This document shows positions 1 through 7,401 of a stretch of 15,632 nt of DNA, piece after piece; position 1 is the first letter of the stretch, and each line of letters begins with the position of its first letter. Under the pieces are notes generated by a model. It saw only the letters and a program-made list of their open reading frames with translations, was not told where the DNA came from and ran no database searches. The translations under genes were made by a program, and so were the position numbers. This DNA comes from an uncultured Chlorobiaceae bacterium (lineage in GTDB: Bacteria; Bacteroidota; Chlorobiia; Chlorobiales; Chlorobiaceae), in the NCBI GenBank assembly GCA_903874585.1, contig CAIQSY010000177.1:1-15632 (forward strand), given 5' to 3'.

Positions 1-13
1 ACTGAGAACTGTT

Positions 14-877
14 ATGGGGTCAAAAGATGTCGTTTCAAAAGATATCCTGAAGCGGATAGCGTTGGATATAGCGAGGGTGCTGTTACACTTAAAGGTTGAC
101 TTTGCAGAGTTGCTTGAAACTGAGCATCAGCGAGTAGAAGAGCGTCGCGCTGATGTGGTTGTTCTTGTTACAGGTGAAGATGGCCGTTTTATTCTGCATC
201 TTGAAATACAGAACGATAATGAGATAAAGATGCCATGGCGCATGTTACGCTATCGCAGTGATATTGGGTTAGCCCATAGAGGGTACGATATTCAGCAGTA
301 TGTCATCTATATAGGCAAAATGTCGCTTGCTATGGCAGATGGGATAGAGCAAACGGGCTTGTTGTACAAGTATAAAATAATTGACATGCACACGGTTGAT
401 TGTCAGTCGTTGTTATTGCACGATACCCCCGATACGTTAGTGCTTGCAATTTTATGTGATTTTAAAGGACGGAGTGATCGCGAAATAGTGCGCTATATAG
501 TTCATCGTTTAAAGGAGTTAACGGGAGAGAATGAAAAGAGCTATCGCAATTATATGCGCATGTTAGAGGTGCTCTCAACCAATCGTTTATTAGAAAAAGT
601 GATAGAGGAGGAGGAAGCTATGCTGAGTCAAGTCGATCAAACAAGATTACCGTCTTTTCGGATAGGTATGCAGCAAGGTATGCAGCAAGGTATGCAGCAG
701 GGGCAATTATTTATTGTGAAGCGTTTGCTTGCAAGGCGTTTAGGAGCGTTAAGTATTCATCATGTTGCCCGATTGGAGGAGTTAAGTGGGGATCAATTGA
801 GTGCCTTAAGTGAAGCGTTGCTTGATTTTACAAGTGAGGCAGATTTTGATGGGTGGCTGCTAAGTAATGAGTGCTGA
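14..877 (+). CDS. Rpn-family PD-(D/E)XK nuclease (transposase-like) with DUF4351 C-terminus
   Basis: The protein is 287 aa. Its N-terminal half carries the Rpn/YhgA-like PD-(D/E)XK nuclease core: an ETEHQRVEERRADVV stretch around residue 35-50 followed by ILHLEIQ near residue 60-66, which gives the acidic residue and the E-x-Q metal and catalytic motif. The middle is helical (KELTGENEKSYRNYMRMLE). A Gly-Met-Gln-Gln repeat near residues 218-231 leads into a DUF4351 tail (RLLARRLGALS ... LLDFTSEADFDGWL). Family members act as recombination-promoting DNA nucleases, are often multicopy, and are sometimes annotated as PD-(D/E)XK transposases. The ATG at 14 has no strong Shine-Dalgarno sequence, but the N-terminus looks complete for the family. 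Two decayed relatives lie downstream (897-986 and 1845-2065), so this is the intact member of a small local cluster. The cellular role is unknown. Confidence 0.85.
   Translation: MGSKDVVSKDILKRIALDIARVLLHLKVDFAELLETEHQRVEERRADVVVLVTGEDGRFILHLEIQNDNEIKMPWRMLRYRSDIGLAHRGYDIQQYVIYIGKMSLAMADGIEQTGLLYKYKIIDMHTVDCQSLLLHDTPDTLVLAILCDFKGRSDREIVRYIVHRLKELTGENEKSYRNYMRMLEVLSTNRLLEKVIEEEEAMLSQVDQTRLPSFRIGMQQGMQQGMQQGQLFIVKRLLARRLGALSIHHVARLEELSGDQLSALSEALLDFTSEADFDGWLLSNEC
665..700 (+). repeat. Three tandem 12-bp units in the Rpn gene
   Basis: The unit GGTATGCAGCAA occurs three times head to tail; the last copy ends in CAG. Each unit encodes Gly-Met-Gln-Gln, so gain or loss of a unit keeps the frame and only changes the linker length between the nuclease core and the DUF4351 tail. 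Gln/Gly-rich linkers at this place are usual in Rpn proteins. Confidence 0.85.
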
Positions 878-896
878 GCGGTTACAGGGTTAAGTG

Positions 897-986
897 CGTT
901 TGCTTCGCAGGCAACTGGAACGTCGTTTTGGTGCGCTGCCCGAAGGAAGATTTCCGAAAGGAAACGGTCTTGCTGTGAGGGTTTGA
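897..986 (+). pseudogene. Decayed DUF4351 remnant of an Rpn-type gene
   Basis: Read from 897, the frame gives RLLRRQLERRFGALP, which matches the DUF4351 opening of the intact upstream gene (RLLARRLGALS). It then runs through unrelated residues to a stop at 984. No start codon or nuclease core precedes it, since the intact gene stops 20 bases upstream. It looks like the leftover tail of a second Rpn paralogue. A short hairpin, TTTCC-GAAA-GGAAA, lies inside at 951-964 but has no U-run. Confidence 0.55.
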
Positions 987-1071
987 TCGCCCTGCTCTGG
1001 TGTGTGATTATTCAGAGCCAAAAAATGTTTATTATGGAGAGGGCGAGCGTATAACACAAAAAGAGATGATT

Positions 1072-1332
1072 ATGATAGCGATAAGCACAACAGAGTTACG
1101 TAGGAACCTCAAGAAGTACTTGGCCATGGCCAATAAGGAGCGAGTTGTTATTCAGTCTGGCAAAGCTGAGGCCTATGAAATTATTCCGGCAAAAAAAATT
1201 AGCGATACGGATAAGTATTTCTCCAATCCAAAAGTCCTTGAGGCCATTGAACGGGGCAGGGAGGACATAAAGGCAGGTCGATTCATTACGATAACTGATC
1301 CAAAAAAAATATGGGACACTATACTCTCATAA
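1072..1332 (+). CDS. Phd/YefM-family antitoxin
   Basis: The protein is 86 aa if started at ATG 1072, giving MIAISTTELRRNLKKYL, the standard opening of YefM/Phd antitoxins. An ATG two codons upstream (1066) and an in-frame ATG at 1000 also exist, but the 1000 start adds a tail unlike the family. The N-terminal part should form the DNA-binding Phd fold that represses its own promoter. The C-terminal part (FSNPKVLEAIERGREDIKAGR) should be the toxin-wrapping tail. The 3' end overlaps the toxin start by 22 bp, the usual antitoxin-first arrangement. No operator could be defined with confidence upstream. Confidence 0.85.
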   Translation: MIAISTTELRRNLKKYLAMANKERVVIQSGKAEAYEIIPAKKISDTDKYFSNPKVLEAIERGREDIKAGRFITITDPKKIWDTILS

Positions 1333-1592
1333 TTTCAGAGGATGCGCAGAAAGAGTTCAGTTATTTTTACAAGCTTGGCGACAAAGCCATTATCAGGAAG
1401 CTGGAAAAAATTTTGGAAGAGTTGATTGACCACCCGACAAAAGGAACGGGAAAAGTTGAGCAACTGAGAGGAGACTTGGCTGGGTGTTGGTCAAGACGCC
1501 TCAACAAGAAGCATCGTATAGTTTACGAGGTTAATGAAAACATTGTGACGGTTTTTGTCATTTCTGCCAGCGGACATTATGGCGACTCGTAA
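1311..1592 (+). CDS. YoeB/Txe-family mRNA interferase toxin (RelE superfamily)
   Basis: The protein is 93 aa. It contains the YoeB/Txe signature: GKVEQLRGDLAGCWSRRLNKK, then HRIVYEV, then a C-terminal HY pair. By alignment from memory to E. coli YoeB, the catalytic Glu46, Arg65, His83 and Tyr84 correspond to Glu50, Arg69, His89 and Tyr90 here, so all are present. Known family members cleave ribosome-bound mRNA in the A site. Unlike E. coli YoeB, which ends at His-Tyr, this protein continues with Gly-Asp-Ser. The start overlaps the antitoxin gene, so the two are probably translationally coupled. The module appears intact and functional. Confidence 0.88.
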   Translation: MGHYTLIISEDAQKEFSYFYKLGDKAIIRKLEKILEELIDHPTKGTGKVEQLRGDLAGCWSRRLNKKHRIVYEVNENIVTVFVISASGHYGDS

Positions 1593-1844
1593 ATCTGAAA
1601 TCGTGAGAAAAATCTGCATTGTCACTGACCACAGATAAAGCGGAACAAATCTTGAGGATCAGTCACTACTCCGTAGTCAACAACGAGATCCAACCAGCTT
1701 TTGAGCCAAAAAAGAAAACTGATAACGTTCGATTGGGCTATAAAGCGTTTACTTCGCAGTAAAGTCAACTTCGGGATTCTTGAAGTGTTTTTTAAGTGAA
1801 ACATCTCAAGAATGAAGAAATTCAAGCGAGCTTTACCTTCAACG
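1593..1844 (+). other. Gene-free stretch after the toxin gene
   Basis: I see no convincing gene here. The AAGCGTTTACTTCGCAG stretch near 1743-1759 is nearly the same as part of the DUF4351 remnant at 894-910, and translates as KRLLRS in one frame, so it may be further Rpn debris. An open frame on the minus strand across 1622-1921 shows no family I recognise. No clear terminator was found after the toxin gene. Confidence 0.4.
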
Positions 1845-2065
1845 TGTCGCTTGCTATGGCAGATGGGATTGCGCAAACGGGCTTGTTGTACAAGTATAAA
1901 ATAGTGCGCTATATAGTTCATCGTTTAAAGGAGTTAACGGGAGAGAATGAAAAGAGCTATCGCCATTATATGCGCATGTTAGAGTGGTTATACAGGGCAA
2001 TCAAAGACATCCCTGAACTGATGCTGCAAAATCATTACTACACGGGTAATGCACCTGTTGCCTGA
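1845..2065 (+). pseudogene. Truncated, internally deleted copy of the Rpn nuclease gene
   Basis: Bases 1845-1984 repeat two separate parts of the intact Rpn gene, 321-379 and 488-568, with only about three mismatches. The 108 bp between those parts (36 codons) is missing. Both edges of the missing piece carry AAATA in the parent, and a single AAATA remains here (1899-1903), as expected for slippage or short-repeat deletion. The reading frame is kept and can be opened from ATG 1796 through to 2065 (89 aa), but the nuclease core is absent and the last ~26 residues do not match the parent. I consider it non-functional. The very high identity points to recent duplication or conversion. Confidence 0.75.
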
Positions 2066-2110
2066 ATTGATTAACCCGCTCAACTGAACAGAAGCATAAA
2101 GAATTTATTC

Positions 2111-3913
2111 GTGCCACAATCGCAATCGATATATCGTTTATTATCACGCCTCTGGCATCACATCAGCCCACGGAGGCGCGGCCAATTCGGGCTACTGCTT
2201 CTATTAATGATTTGCGCCTCATTCGCCGAAATCCTCAGCATCGGTGCAGTGCTTCCGTTTCTTGCAGTGCTGACCGCTCCAGAGAGAATCTTCCAGCTCC
2301 CTGCAGCCCAGCCTTTCATTAAGGCAGCAGGGTTTACCAATGCCAGTCAGCTTCTGCTTCCGCTCACCATTACCTTCGGCATTGCAGCGCTTATATCCGG
2401 CTCCATGCGGCTTCTGCTCCTCTGGGCGAGTACACGCCTCTCATTTGCAACAGGGGCAGACCTCAGCATCAGTATTTACCGTCGCACCCTCTATCAGCCA
2501 TACTCGGTGCACGTCTCCCGCAACAGCAGTGAGGTTATTAACGGTATATCAACAAAAGCCAATACCGTCATTTACAGCATCATAATGCCAGCATTGACGC
2601 TTATCAGCTCCAGCATCATGCTTGTTACTATTCTCATGGCTCTGTTAACGGTTGAGCCTATTATTGCGCTTTCAGCCTTTTCTGGGTTTGGTTTTATTTA
2701 CGCGGTTATTATCAAGCTTACCCGAAAGCAGCAATTACTCAATAGCCAGTGTATGGCAAAAGAGTCAACGCAGGTTATCAAATCCCTGCAGGAGGGGTTG
2801 GGAGGTATTCGCGACGTTCTGATCGACGGCAGTCAGGCAGCCTATTGCCAAATCTATCGCAATGCCGACAGCCCCTTGCGAAAAGCGCAGGGCAACAACT
2901 CTTTTATAGGTCAAAGCCCGCGATTTGGCATTGAAGCACTGGGGATGATGCTCATTGCGGTTTTGGCCTATGCTCTTGCCCGCCAACCTGACGGTATCGC
3001 CAAAGCTATTCCTGTTCTTGGTGCTTTGGCTCTCGGTGCCCAGCGACTGTTACCAGTTTTGCAGCAGGCTTATGCTGCATGGTCTAACATACAAGGTGGG
3101 CAGGTTTCACTGCGCGACACACTTGAACTGCTCGATCAGCCACTGCCCGATTATGTCGATCAGCCAGTCGCCAAACCTTTACCATTCAGGCAGCAACTCA
3201 ATCTGTACAATCTCTCGTTCCGCTATACAGAGCAGGCACCTTGGGTGCTGAAGAATCTTGACCTCACTATACCAAAAGGCAGCCGCTTTGGTTTCATCGG
3301 TATTACCGGTAGCGGCAAAAGTACACTGCTCGATATTGTTATGGGTCTTCTTGCGCCTACTGCAGGATTGCTGAAGATTGATGGTGAGCCGGTAACGACG
3401 GCCAACAATCGGGCATGGCAGGCGCATATTGCGCATGTACCGCAAGCAATCTATCTGGCTGACAGTACCATCGAAGAGAACATCGCCTTTGGTGTGCCAA
3501 AAGCAAAGATTGATCATAGCCGGGTTAAGCAAGCTGCTCAAAAAGCACAGATTGCCGATATCATCGAAACTTGGCCAAAGAAGTACCAGACCTACGTTGG
3601 CGAACGCGGCATCCGTCTCTCCGGAGGTCAGCGCCAGCGAATCGGCATCGCCCGTGCACTCTATAAACAGGCTGACGTCATCATTTTCGACGAAGCTACC
3701 AGTGCTCTCGATAATGAAACCGAGCAGGCTGTTATGCAGGCTATCGAAAGCCTCGGTAACGAGCTTACCATACTTATTATTGCGCACCGTTTGACAACCT
3801 TAAAAAACTGCACGCAGATAGTGGAGTTGGCAGATGGTGGCATCAAGCGCACAGGCACCTATCATGAGATCATATCTACAGACAAACCTCTTTCCCTAAT
3901 CAATGCTCAGTAA
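2111..3913 (+). CDS. ABC exporter (fused membrane and ATPase domains), PglK/MsbA-like
   Basis: The protein is 600 aa from a GTG start. Residues ~25-320 form the transmembrane domain, with hydrophobic segments near 26-50, 80-105, 155-180, 182-203 and 275-315. Residues ~363-595 form the nucleotide-binding domain: Walker A GITGSGKST (397-405), Q-loop Gln445, signature LSGGQ (503-507), Walker B VIIFDE (523-528) and H-loop His559. All ATPase residues are present. Half-transporters of this build flip lipid-linked glycans (PglK, MsbA) or export other substrates. As the first gene of the nonulosonate train, overlapping pseB by 11 bp, it is a reasonable candidate for moving the finished glycan or its lipid-linked carrier across the inner membrane. 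The substrate is inferred from context only. Confidence 0.88.
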   Translation: MPQSQSIYRLLSRLWHHISPRRRGQFGLLLLLMICASFAEILSIGAVLPFLAVLTAPERIFQLPAAQPFIKAAGFTNASQLLLPLTITFGIAALISGSMRLLLLWASTRLSFATGADLSISIYRRTLYQPYSVHVSRNSSEVINGISTKANTVIYSIIMPALTLISSSIMLVTILMALLTVEPIIALSAFSGFGFIYAVIIKLTRKQQLLNSQCMAKESTQVIKSLQEGLGGIRDVLIDGSQAAYCQIYRNADSPLRKAQGNNSFIGQSPRFGIEALGMMLIAVLAYALARQPDGIAKAIPVLGALALGAQRLLPVLQQAYAAWSNIQGGQVSLRDTLELLDQPLPDYVDQPVAKPLPFRQQLNLYNLSFRYTEQAPWVLKNLDLTIPKGSRFGFIGITGSGKSTLLDIVMGLLAPTAGLLKIDGEPVTTANNRAWQAHIAHVPQAIYLADSTIEENIAFGVPKAKIDHSRVKQAAQKAQIADIIETWPKKYQTYVGERGIRLSGGQRQRIGIARALYKQADVIIFDEATSALDNETEQAVMQAIESLGNELTILIIAHRLTTLKNCTQIVELADGGIKRTGTYHEIISTDKPLSLINAQ

Positions 3914-4901
3914 CTCATCAATTCTTATCACTGGTGGTACCGGTTCTTTCGGTCACACCTTTGTGCCAATGACCCTCGCTAAATACAACCCACGCCGTCT
4001 TGTCATCTATTCACGAGACGAAATGAAGCAGTGGGAAATGGCAAAGCTCTATGACAACGACAACAGAGTACGTTTTTTTATTGGAGATGTCCGTGACAAA
4101 GATCGGCTTGCACGTGCTCTTAACGGGATTGATTACGTGGTTCATGCTGCCGCGACCAAGATTGTTCCGACAGCAGAATACAACCCTTTCGAATGTGTCA
4201 AGACCAATGTGCTCGGAGCTATGAACCTTATTGATGCCTGTATTGACCAAGGTGTTAAGCGAGTTGTGGCGCTTTCAACCGATAAGGCAAGCAGTCCGGT
4301 GAATCTCTACGGTGCAACCAAGCTCACCTCCGACAAGCTCTTCATTGCAGGAAACTCTTACTCTGGCAGTGCCGACACTCGCTTTGCAGTTGTTCGTTAT
4401 GGCAATGTTATGGGTTCACGAGGTTCTGTAATCCCGTTTTTTCTTTCTCTTGCGGAAAAAGGGGTATTGCCGGTTACCGATGATCGGATGACTCGCTTCA
4501 TGATTACCCTTGAACAGGGAGTCGATCTTGTCTGGCACGCTTTTGAGGATATGATTGGCGGTGAAATTTATGTTAAAAAGATACCATCCATGAAGCTGAC
4601 CGATATCGCCCTCGCCGTTGCTCCCAATGCCCATCAGGAGATTGTCGGTATTCGGCCAGGTGAAAAACTTCATGAGCAGATGATCAGCTTTGAAGATGCA
4701 CCGCATACCTACGAATATACTGAGCATTATAAGGTACTTCCTGCGATCCATAACTGGAGTATTGACCCAAAGCGTATCAACGGAGGTAAAAAGGTTGCAA
4801 ATGACTTTACCTATTGTTCCGATAACAACACCGAATGGATGCCAATTAAAACCTTGCGAACATGGATAGAGATAAACAACAATAAAATCGGCAAGATATG
4901 A
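3903..4901 (+). CDS. pseB: UDP-N-acetylglucosamine 4,6-dehydratase (inverting), PseB
   Basis: The protein is 332 aa, the usual PseB/FlaA1 length. It is an extended short-chain dehydrogenase. The NADP-binding TGGTGSFG is at residues 10-17. The catalytic region STDKASSPVNLYGATK is at 125-140, with Asp127-Lys128 in place of the usual Ser/Thr-only site, then Tyr136 and Lys140. The Asp-Lys pair is the mark of the inverting C5-epimerising dehydratases. PseB makes UDP-2-acetamido-2,6-dideoxy-beta-L-arabino-hexos-4-ulose from UDP-GlcNAc, the first step of pseudaminic acid synthesis in the cytoplasm. Its end overlaps pseC by ATGA. The GIRPGEKLHEQM stretch near residue 255 is typical of the group. Confidence 0.94.
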   Translation: MLSNSSILITGGTGSFGHTFVPMTLAKYNPRRLVIYSRDEMKQWEMAKLYDNDNRVRFFIGDVRDKDRLARALNGIDYVVHAAATKIVPTAEYNPFECVKTNVLGAMNLIDACIDQGVKRVVALSTDKASSPVNLYGATKLTSDKLFIAGNSYSGSADTRFAVVRYGNVMGSRGSVIPFFLSLAEKGVLPVTDDRMTRFMITLEQGVDLVWHAFEDMIGGEIYVKKIPSMKLTDIALAVAPNAHQEIVGIRPGEKLHEQMISFEDAPHTYEYTEHYKVLPAIHNWSIDPKRINGGKKVANDFTYCSDNNTEWMPIKTLRTWIEINNNKIGKI

Positions 4902-6070
4902 TGCCAGTTATTCCCTACGGTCGCCAGGATATTAATCAGGAAGATATTGATGCAGTAGTTAATGTTCTGCTGTCCGACTACTTAACGCAAGGCCCAGTTG
5001 TTCCCGCATTTGAAAAAGCCGTTGCAGATTACTGTGGTGCTCAACACGCTGTAGCAGTCAATAGTGCAACCAGTGCACTGCATATTGCTTGTTTAGCCTT
5101 AGGTGTAGGCAATGGTGATATTGTCTGGACGACCCCAATAACTTTTGTGGCAAGTGCAAATTGTGCTTTGTATTGCGGAGCCACAGTGGATTTTGTGGAT
5201 ATCAACCCAAGTACCTATAATCTCAGTGTAGAGCGTTTGGAAGAAAAGCTGATACAGGCTGAAAAAACAGGCAAGTTGCCAAAGGTGGTTATTCCTGTGC
5301 ATCTGTGTGGTCAGTCTTGTGATATGGCTGGTATCCATGCGCTAAGTCAGAAGTATGGTTTCAGGATTATTGAAGACGCATCGCATGCCATCGGAGGAAA
5401 ATACAAAGGCGAACCCGTCGGCAACTGCCGTTATAGCGATATCACCATCTTCAGCTTTCATCCGGTTAAAATTATCACCACTGGCGAAGGTGGCATGGCC
5501 GTTACGAATGACTCAGCATTAGCCAAACACCTGCGCTTATTGCGTAGCCACGGTATCAGCAGCACGCCAGAAGATATGCAGCCGCGCCCATCACAAGAAA
5601 TCTGGAATTATCAACAGCTTGATCTTGGTTTCAACTATCGTATGACCGATATTCATGCCGCTTTAGGTTTGAGCCAAATGCAGAGGTTGGATGAGTTTGT
5701 TACAAAGCGCCACGCCATTGCCAAACGCTATGATCAACGGCTATCTGACTTGCCTGTAGTCACTCCATGGCAGCATCCTGACGGCTTTTCCAGCTATCAT
5801 CTTTATGTAATTCGCTTGAAACTTGATGCTATCAACAAGACACATCGCCAAGTTTACGAAGCACTTCGAGCAGCAGGAATACTTGTCAATCTGCATTATA
5901 TTCCTGTGTATCGTCAGCCATATTATGAAAAAATGGGTTTTAATGAGGGATGCTGTCCTGAGGCGGAGCGGTATTACATGGAGGCTATCAGCATACCCAT
6001 GTATTATGGTTTAATTGATGTTCAACAAGATCGTGTCATGGGTGAATTACGAAATGCAATAGGTATATGA
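4898..6070 (+). CDS. pseC: UDP-4-keto-sugar aminotransferase, PseC
   Basis: The protein is 390 aa, from the DegT/DnrJ/EryC1/StrS family of PLP-dependent sugar aminotransferases. Visible marks are VNSATSALH (54-62, phosphate binding of PLP), IIEDASHAIG (157-166, with Asp160 for the pyridine nitrogen) and FSFHPVKIITTGEGG (185-199), in which Lys191 forms the Schiff base. The opening MPVIPYGRQDINQEDIDAV is typical of PseC. The enzyme transfers an amino group from glutamate to C4 of the PseB product. It overlaps pseB and pseF by 4 bp each (ATGA), so the three are surely co-translated. Nothing looks broken. Confidence 0.93.
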   Translation: MMPVIPYGRQDINQEDIDAVVNVLLSDYLTQGPVVPAFEKAVADYCGAQHAVAVNSATSALHIACLALGVGNGDIVWTTPITFVASANCALYCGATVDFVDINPSTYNLSVERLEEKLIQAEKTGKLPKVVIPVHLCGQSCDMAGIHALSQKYGFRIIEDASHAIGGKYKGEPVGNCRYSDITIFSFHPVKIITTGEGGMAVTNDSALAKHLRLLRSHGISSTPEDMQPRPSQEIWNYQQLDLGFNYRMTDIHAALGLSQMQRLDEFVTKRHAIAKRYDQRLSDLPVVTPWQHPDGFSSYHLYVIRLKLDAINKTHRQVYEALRAAGILVNLHYIPVYRQPYYEKMGFNEGCCPEAERYYMEAISIPMYYGLIDVQQDRVMGELRNAIGI

Positions 6071-6768
6071 ACATTGCAATCATTCCTGCCCGTGGTGGAA
6101 GCAAGCGCATCCCCCACAAAAATATCAAAGAGTTTTGTGGTAAGCCAATGATAGCTTGGTCAATTGAGGCGGCAAAAGTTTCAGAGTTGTTTGATCATAT
6201 TATTGTATCAACTGATGACCATGAAATTGCTGAAGTTGCTAAACAATGGGGCGCTGCAGTGCCCTTTAGGCGACCCACTGAGCTTTCAAATGACTATGCA
6301 GGTACAACCGAAGTGATTGCTCATGCCACACAGTGGGCTTTGGATCAAGGGCTCGACTTGGAAGCTGTTTGCTGCATTTACGCTACAGCACCCTTTATAC
6401 AAAAAACTGATCTCAAACGTGGCTTGGAATCACTCAAATCCGGAAGCTGGGACTATACGTTTACCGTCACTGATTTTGCCTCGCCAATATTTCGTTCATT
6501 CAAACAAACTTCCGATGGAGGGCTGGAGATGTTCTTTCCTGAGCATTTCAATAAACGCTCGCAGGATTTACCTGTTGCGTTGCATGATGCTGGTCAGTTT
6601 TATTGGGGGCGACCCTCAGCATGGTTAGAGTGTAAGCGGATTTTCGATAGAAACTCAAAGCCTATTATAATACCCTGTTGGCGAGTACAAGACATTGATA
6701 CCGATGACGATTGGCATAGAGCAGAAATCATGTTCAAACTATTAAAAAACCTCGATGATGACAACTAA
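6067..6768 (+). CDS. pseF: Pseudaminic acid cytidylyltransferase, PseF
   Basis: The protein is 233 aa, similar in size to known PseF. The N-terminal IPARGGSKRIPHKNIKEFCG (residues 6-25) is the CTP-binding signature of CMP-nonulosonate synthetases. The IVSTDDHEIAEVA and FRRPTELSND segments and the later FTVTDFASPIFRSF and HDAGQFYWGRPSAW segments are characteristic of the PseF branch rather than NeuA. It activates the finished sugar as CMP-pseudaminic acid, the glycosyltransferase donor. Its start overlaps pseC by ATGA, and its end overlaps the following methylase gene by 11 bp. Confidence 0.92.
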   Translation: MNIAIIPARGGSKRIPHKNIKEFCGKPMIAWSIEAAKVSELFDHIIVSTDDHEIAEVAKQWGAAVPFRRPTELSNDYAGTTEVIAHATQWALDQGLDLEAVCCIYATAPFIQKTDLKRGLESLKSGSWDYTFTVTDFASPIFRSFKQTSDGGLEMFFPEHFNKRSQDLPVALHDAGQFYWGRPSAWLECKRIFDRNSKPIIIPCWRVQDIDTDDDWHRAEIMFKLLKNLDDDN

Positions 6769-7401
6769 TTATGTAACGCAGCAAGAAGAGTTTTGGGCAG
6801 GGGAGTTTGGTTCTGAATACATCGGTCGAAACGATAGCGCTGCAATGGTTGCTACCAACCTCAATACCTTTTGCAATGCACTGAAGTATACAAGCGGGGG
6901 GGGGGCATTAAATCAGCTCTTGAGATAGGTGCAAATATCGGAATGAATTTAAAAGCGCTTCAGCTTCTTTACCCGGGTATTCATTTGAAGGCTGTTGAAA
7001 TTAATCCGGATGCAGCAAAAAGGCTGGTGGAAGTAATAGGTGAAAGCAATGTATTTGAAGGCTCAATCTTCGATTACCCCAATCACGATAAAGTAGATCT
7101 TGCAATGGCGAAAGGGGTATTGATACATATCAATCCAGATAAATTGCCAGAAGTTTATGAAATACTTTACCATGCTTCGAAACGTTTTATTTTGTTGTCC
7201 GAATATTATAACCCTACGCCAGTTGCAATCACGTATCGAGGTCATGCAGACAGATTGTTTAAAAGGGATTTTGCTGGAGAGATGCTTGAAAAGTATCCTG
7301 ATTTAACTTTGGTCGACTATGGTTTTGTTTACCATAGGGATCCTGCATTCCCTGATGACGATACAACTTGGTTTTTGTTAGAAAAAAAGAAAAGTGACTA
7401 A
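6758..7401 (+). CDS. Pseudaminic-acid-associated SAM methyltransferase, out of frame at a G10 tract (phase OFF)
   Basis: The N-terminal part reads from ATG 6758 (MTTNYVTQQEEFWAGEFGSEY ... ALKYTSGGG). At the ten-G run (6896-6905) it goes out of frame and stops at TAG 6926, after 56 residues. The rest of the enzyme continues in another frame to 7401, with IKSALEIGANIGMNL (SAM motif I), KAVEINPDAA (motif II) and GVLIHINPDKLPEVYEILY, then YYNPTPV and YRGHADRLFKRDFAGE. Both halves match one known family, the methylase found beside pseudaminic acid genes (TIGR03587 as I recall). Eight or eleven Gs would restore a 213-214 aa protein; nine would stop at once. The ATG at 6871 is therefore not the true start. 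The acceptor is presumably the sugar or its precursor. It overlaps pseF upstream and the deacetylase downstream. Confidence 0.88.
6896..6905 (+). repeat. Poly-G tract of 10 bases, probable phase-variation switch
   Basis: Ten consecutive Gs fall inside the coding region of the Pse-associated methylase, encoding glycines directly before SAM motif I. The frame before and after the tract disagrees by two bases, so G8 or G11 gives the full enzyme while G9 and G10 truncate it. Homopolymeric G tracts of this size are classic slipped-strand mispairing sites. Sequencing error in the run cannot be excluded from the sequence alone. Confidence 0.85.

Noticed and set aside
951..964. Hairpin TTTCC-GAAA-GGAAA as a terminator
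   Set aside because: The stem is only five pairs, AT-containing, and has no following U-run.
1000..1071. Longer antitoxin start at ATG 1000
   Set aside because: The extra ~24 residues do not fit YefM/Phd proteins, which begin right at the ISTTELRRNL segment.
1622..1921. 99-residue minus-strand open frame
   Set aside because: It runs antisense through the duplicated Rpn segment and has no recognisable domain; probably chance.
3179..3787. 202-residue open frame on the minus strand inside the ABC transporter gene
   Set aside because: It is an antisense shadow of a gene with all ATPase motifs intact; no family motif is visible in it.
6871..6895. ATG 6871 as the start of the first methyltransferase
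   Set aside because: It lies in the downstream frame and encodes an N-terminus unlike the family, while the family's real N-terminus is encoded from 6758 in the other frame and overlaps pseF. The G10 run explains the break.
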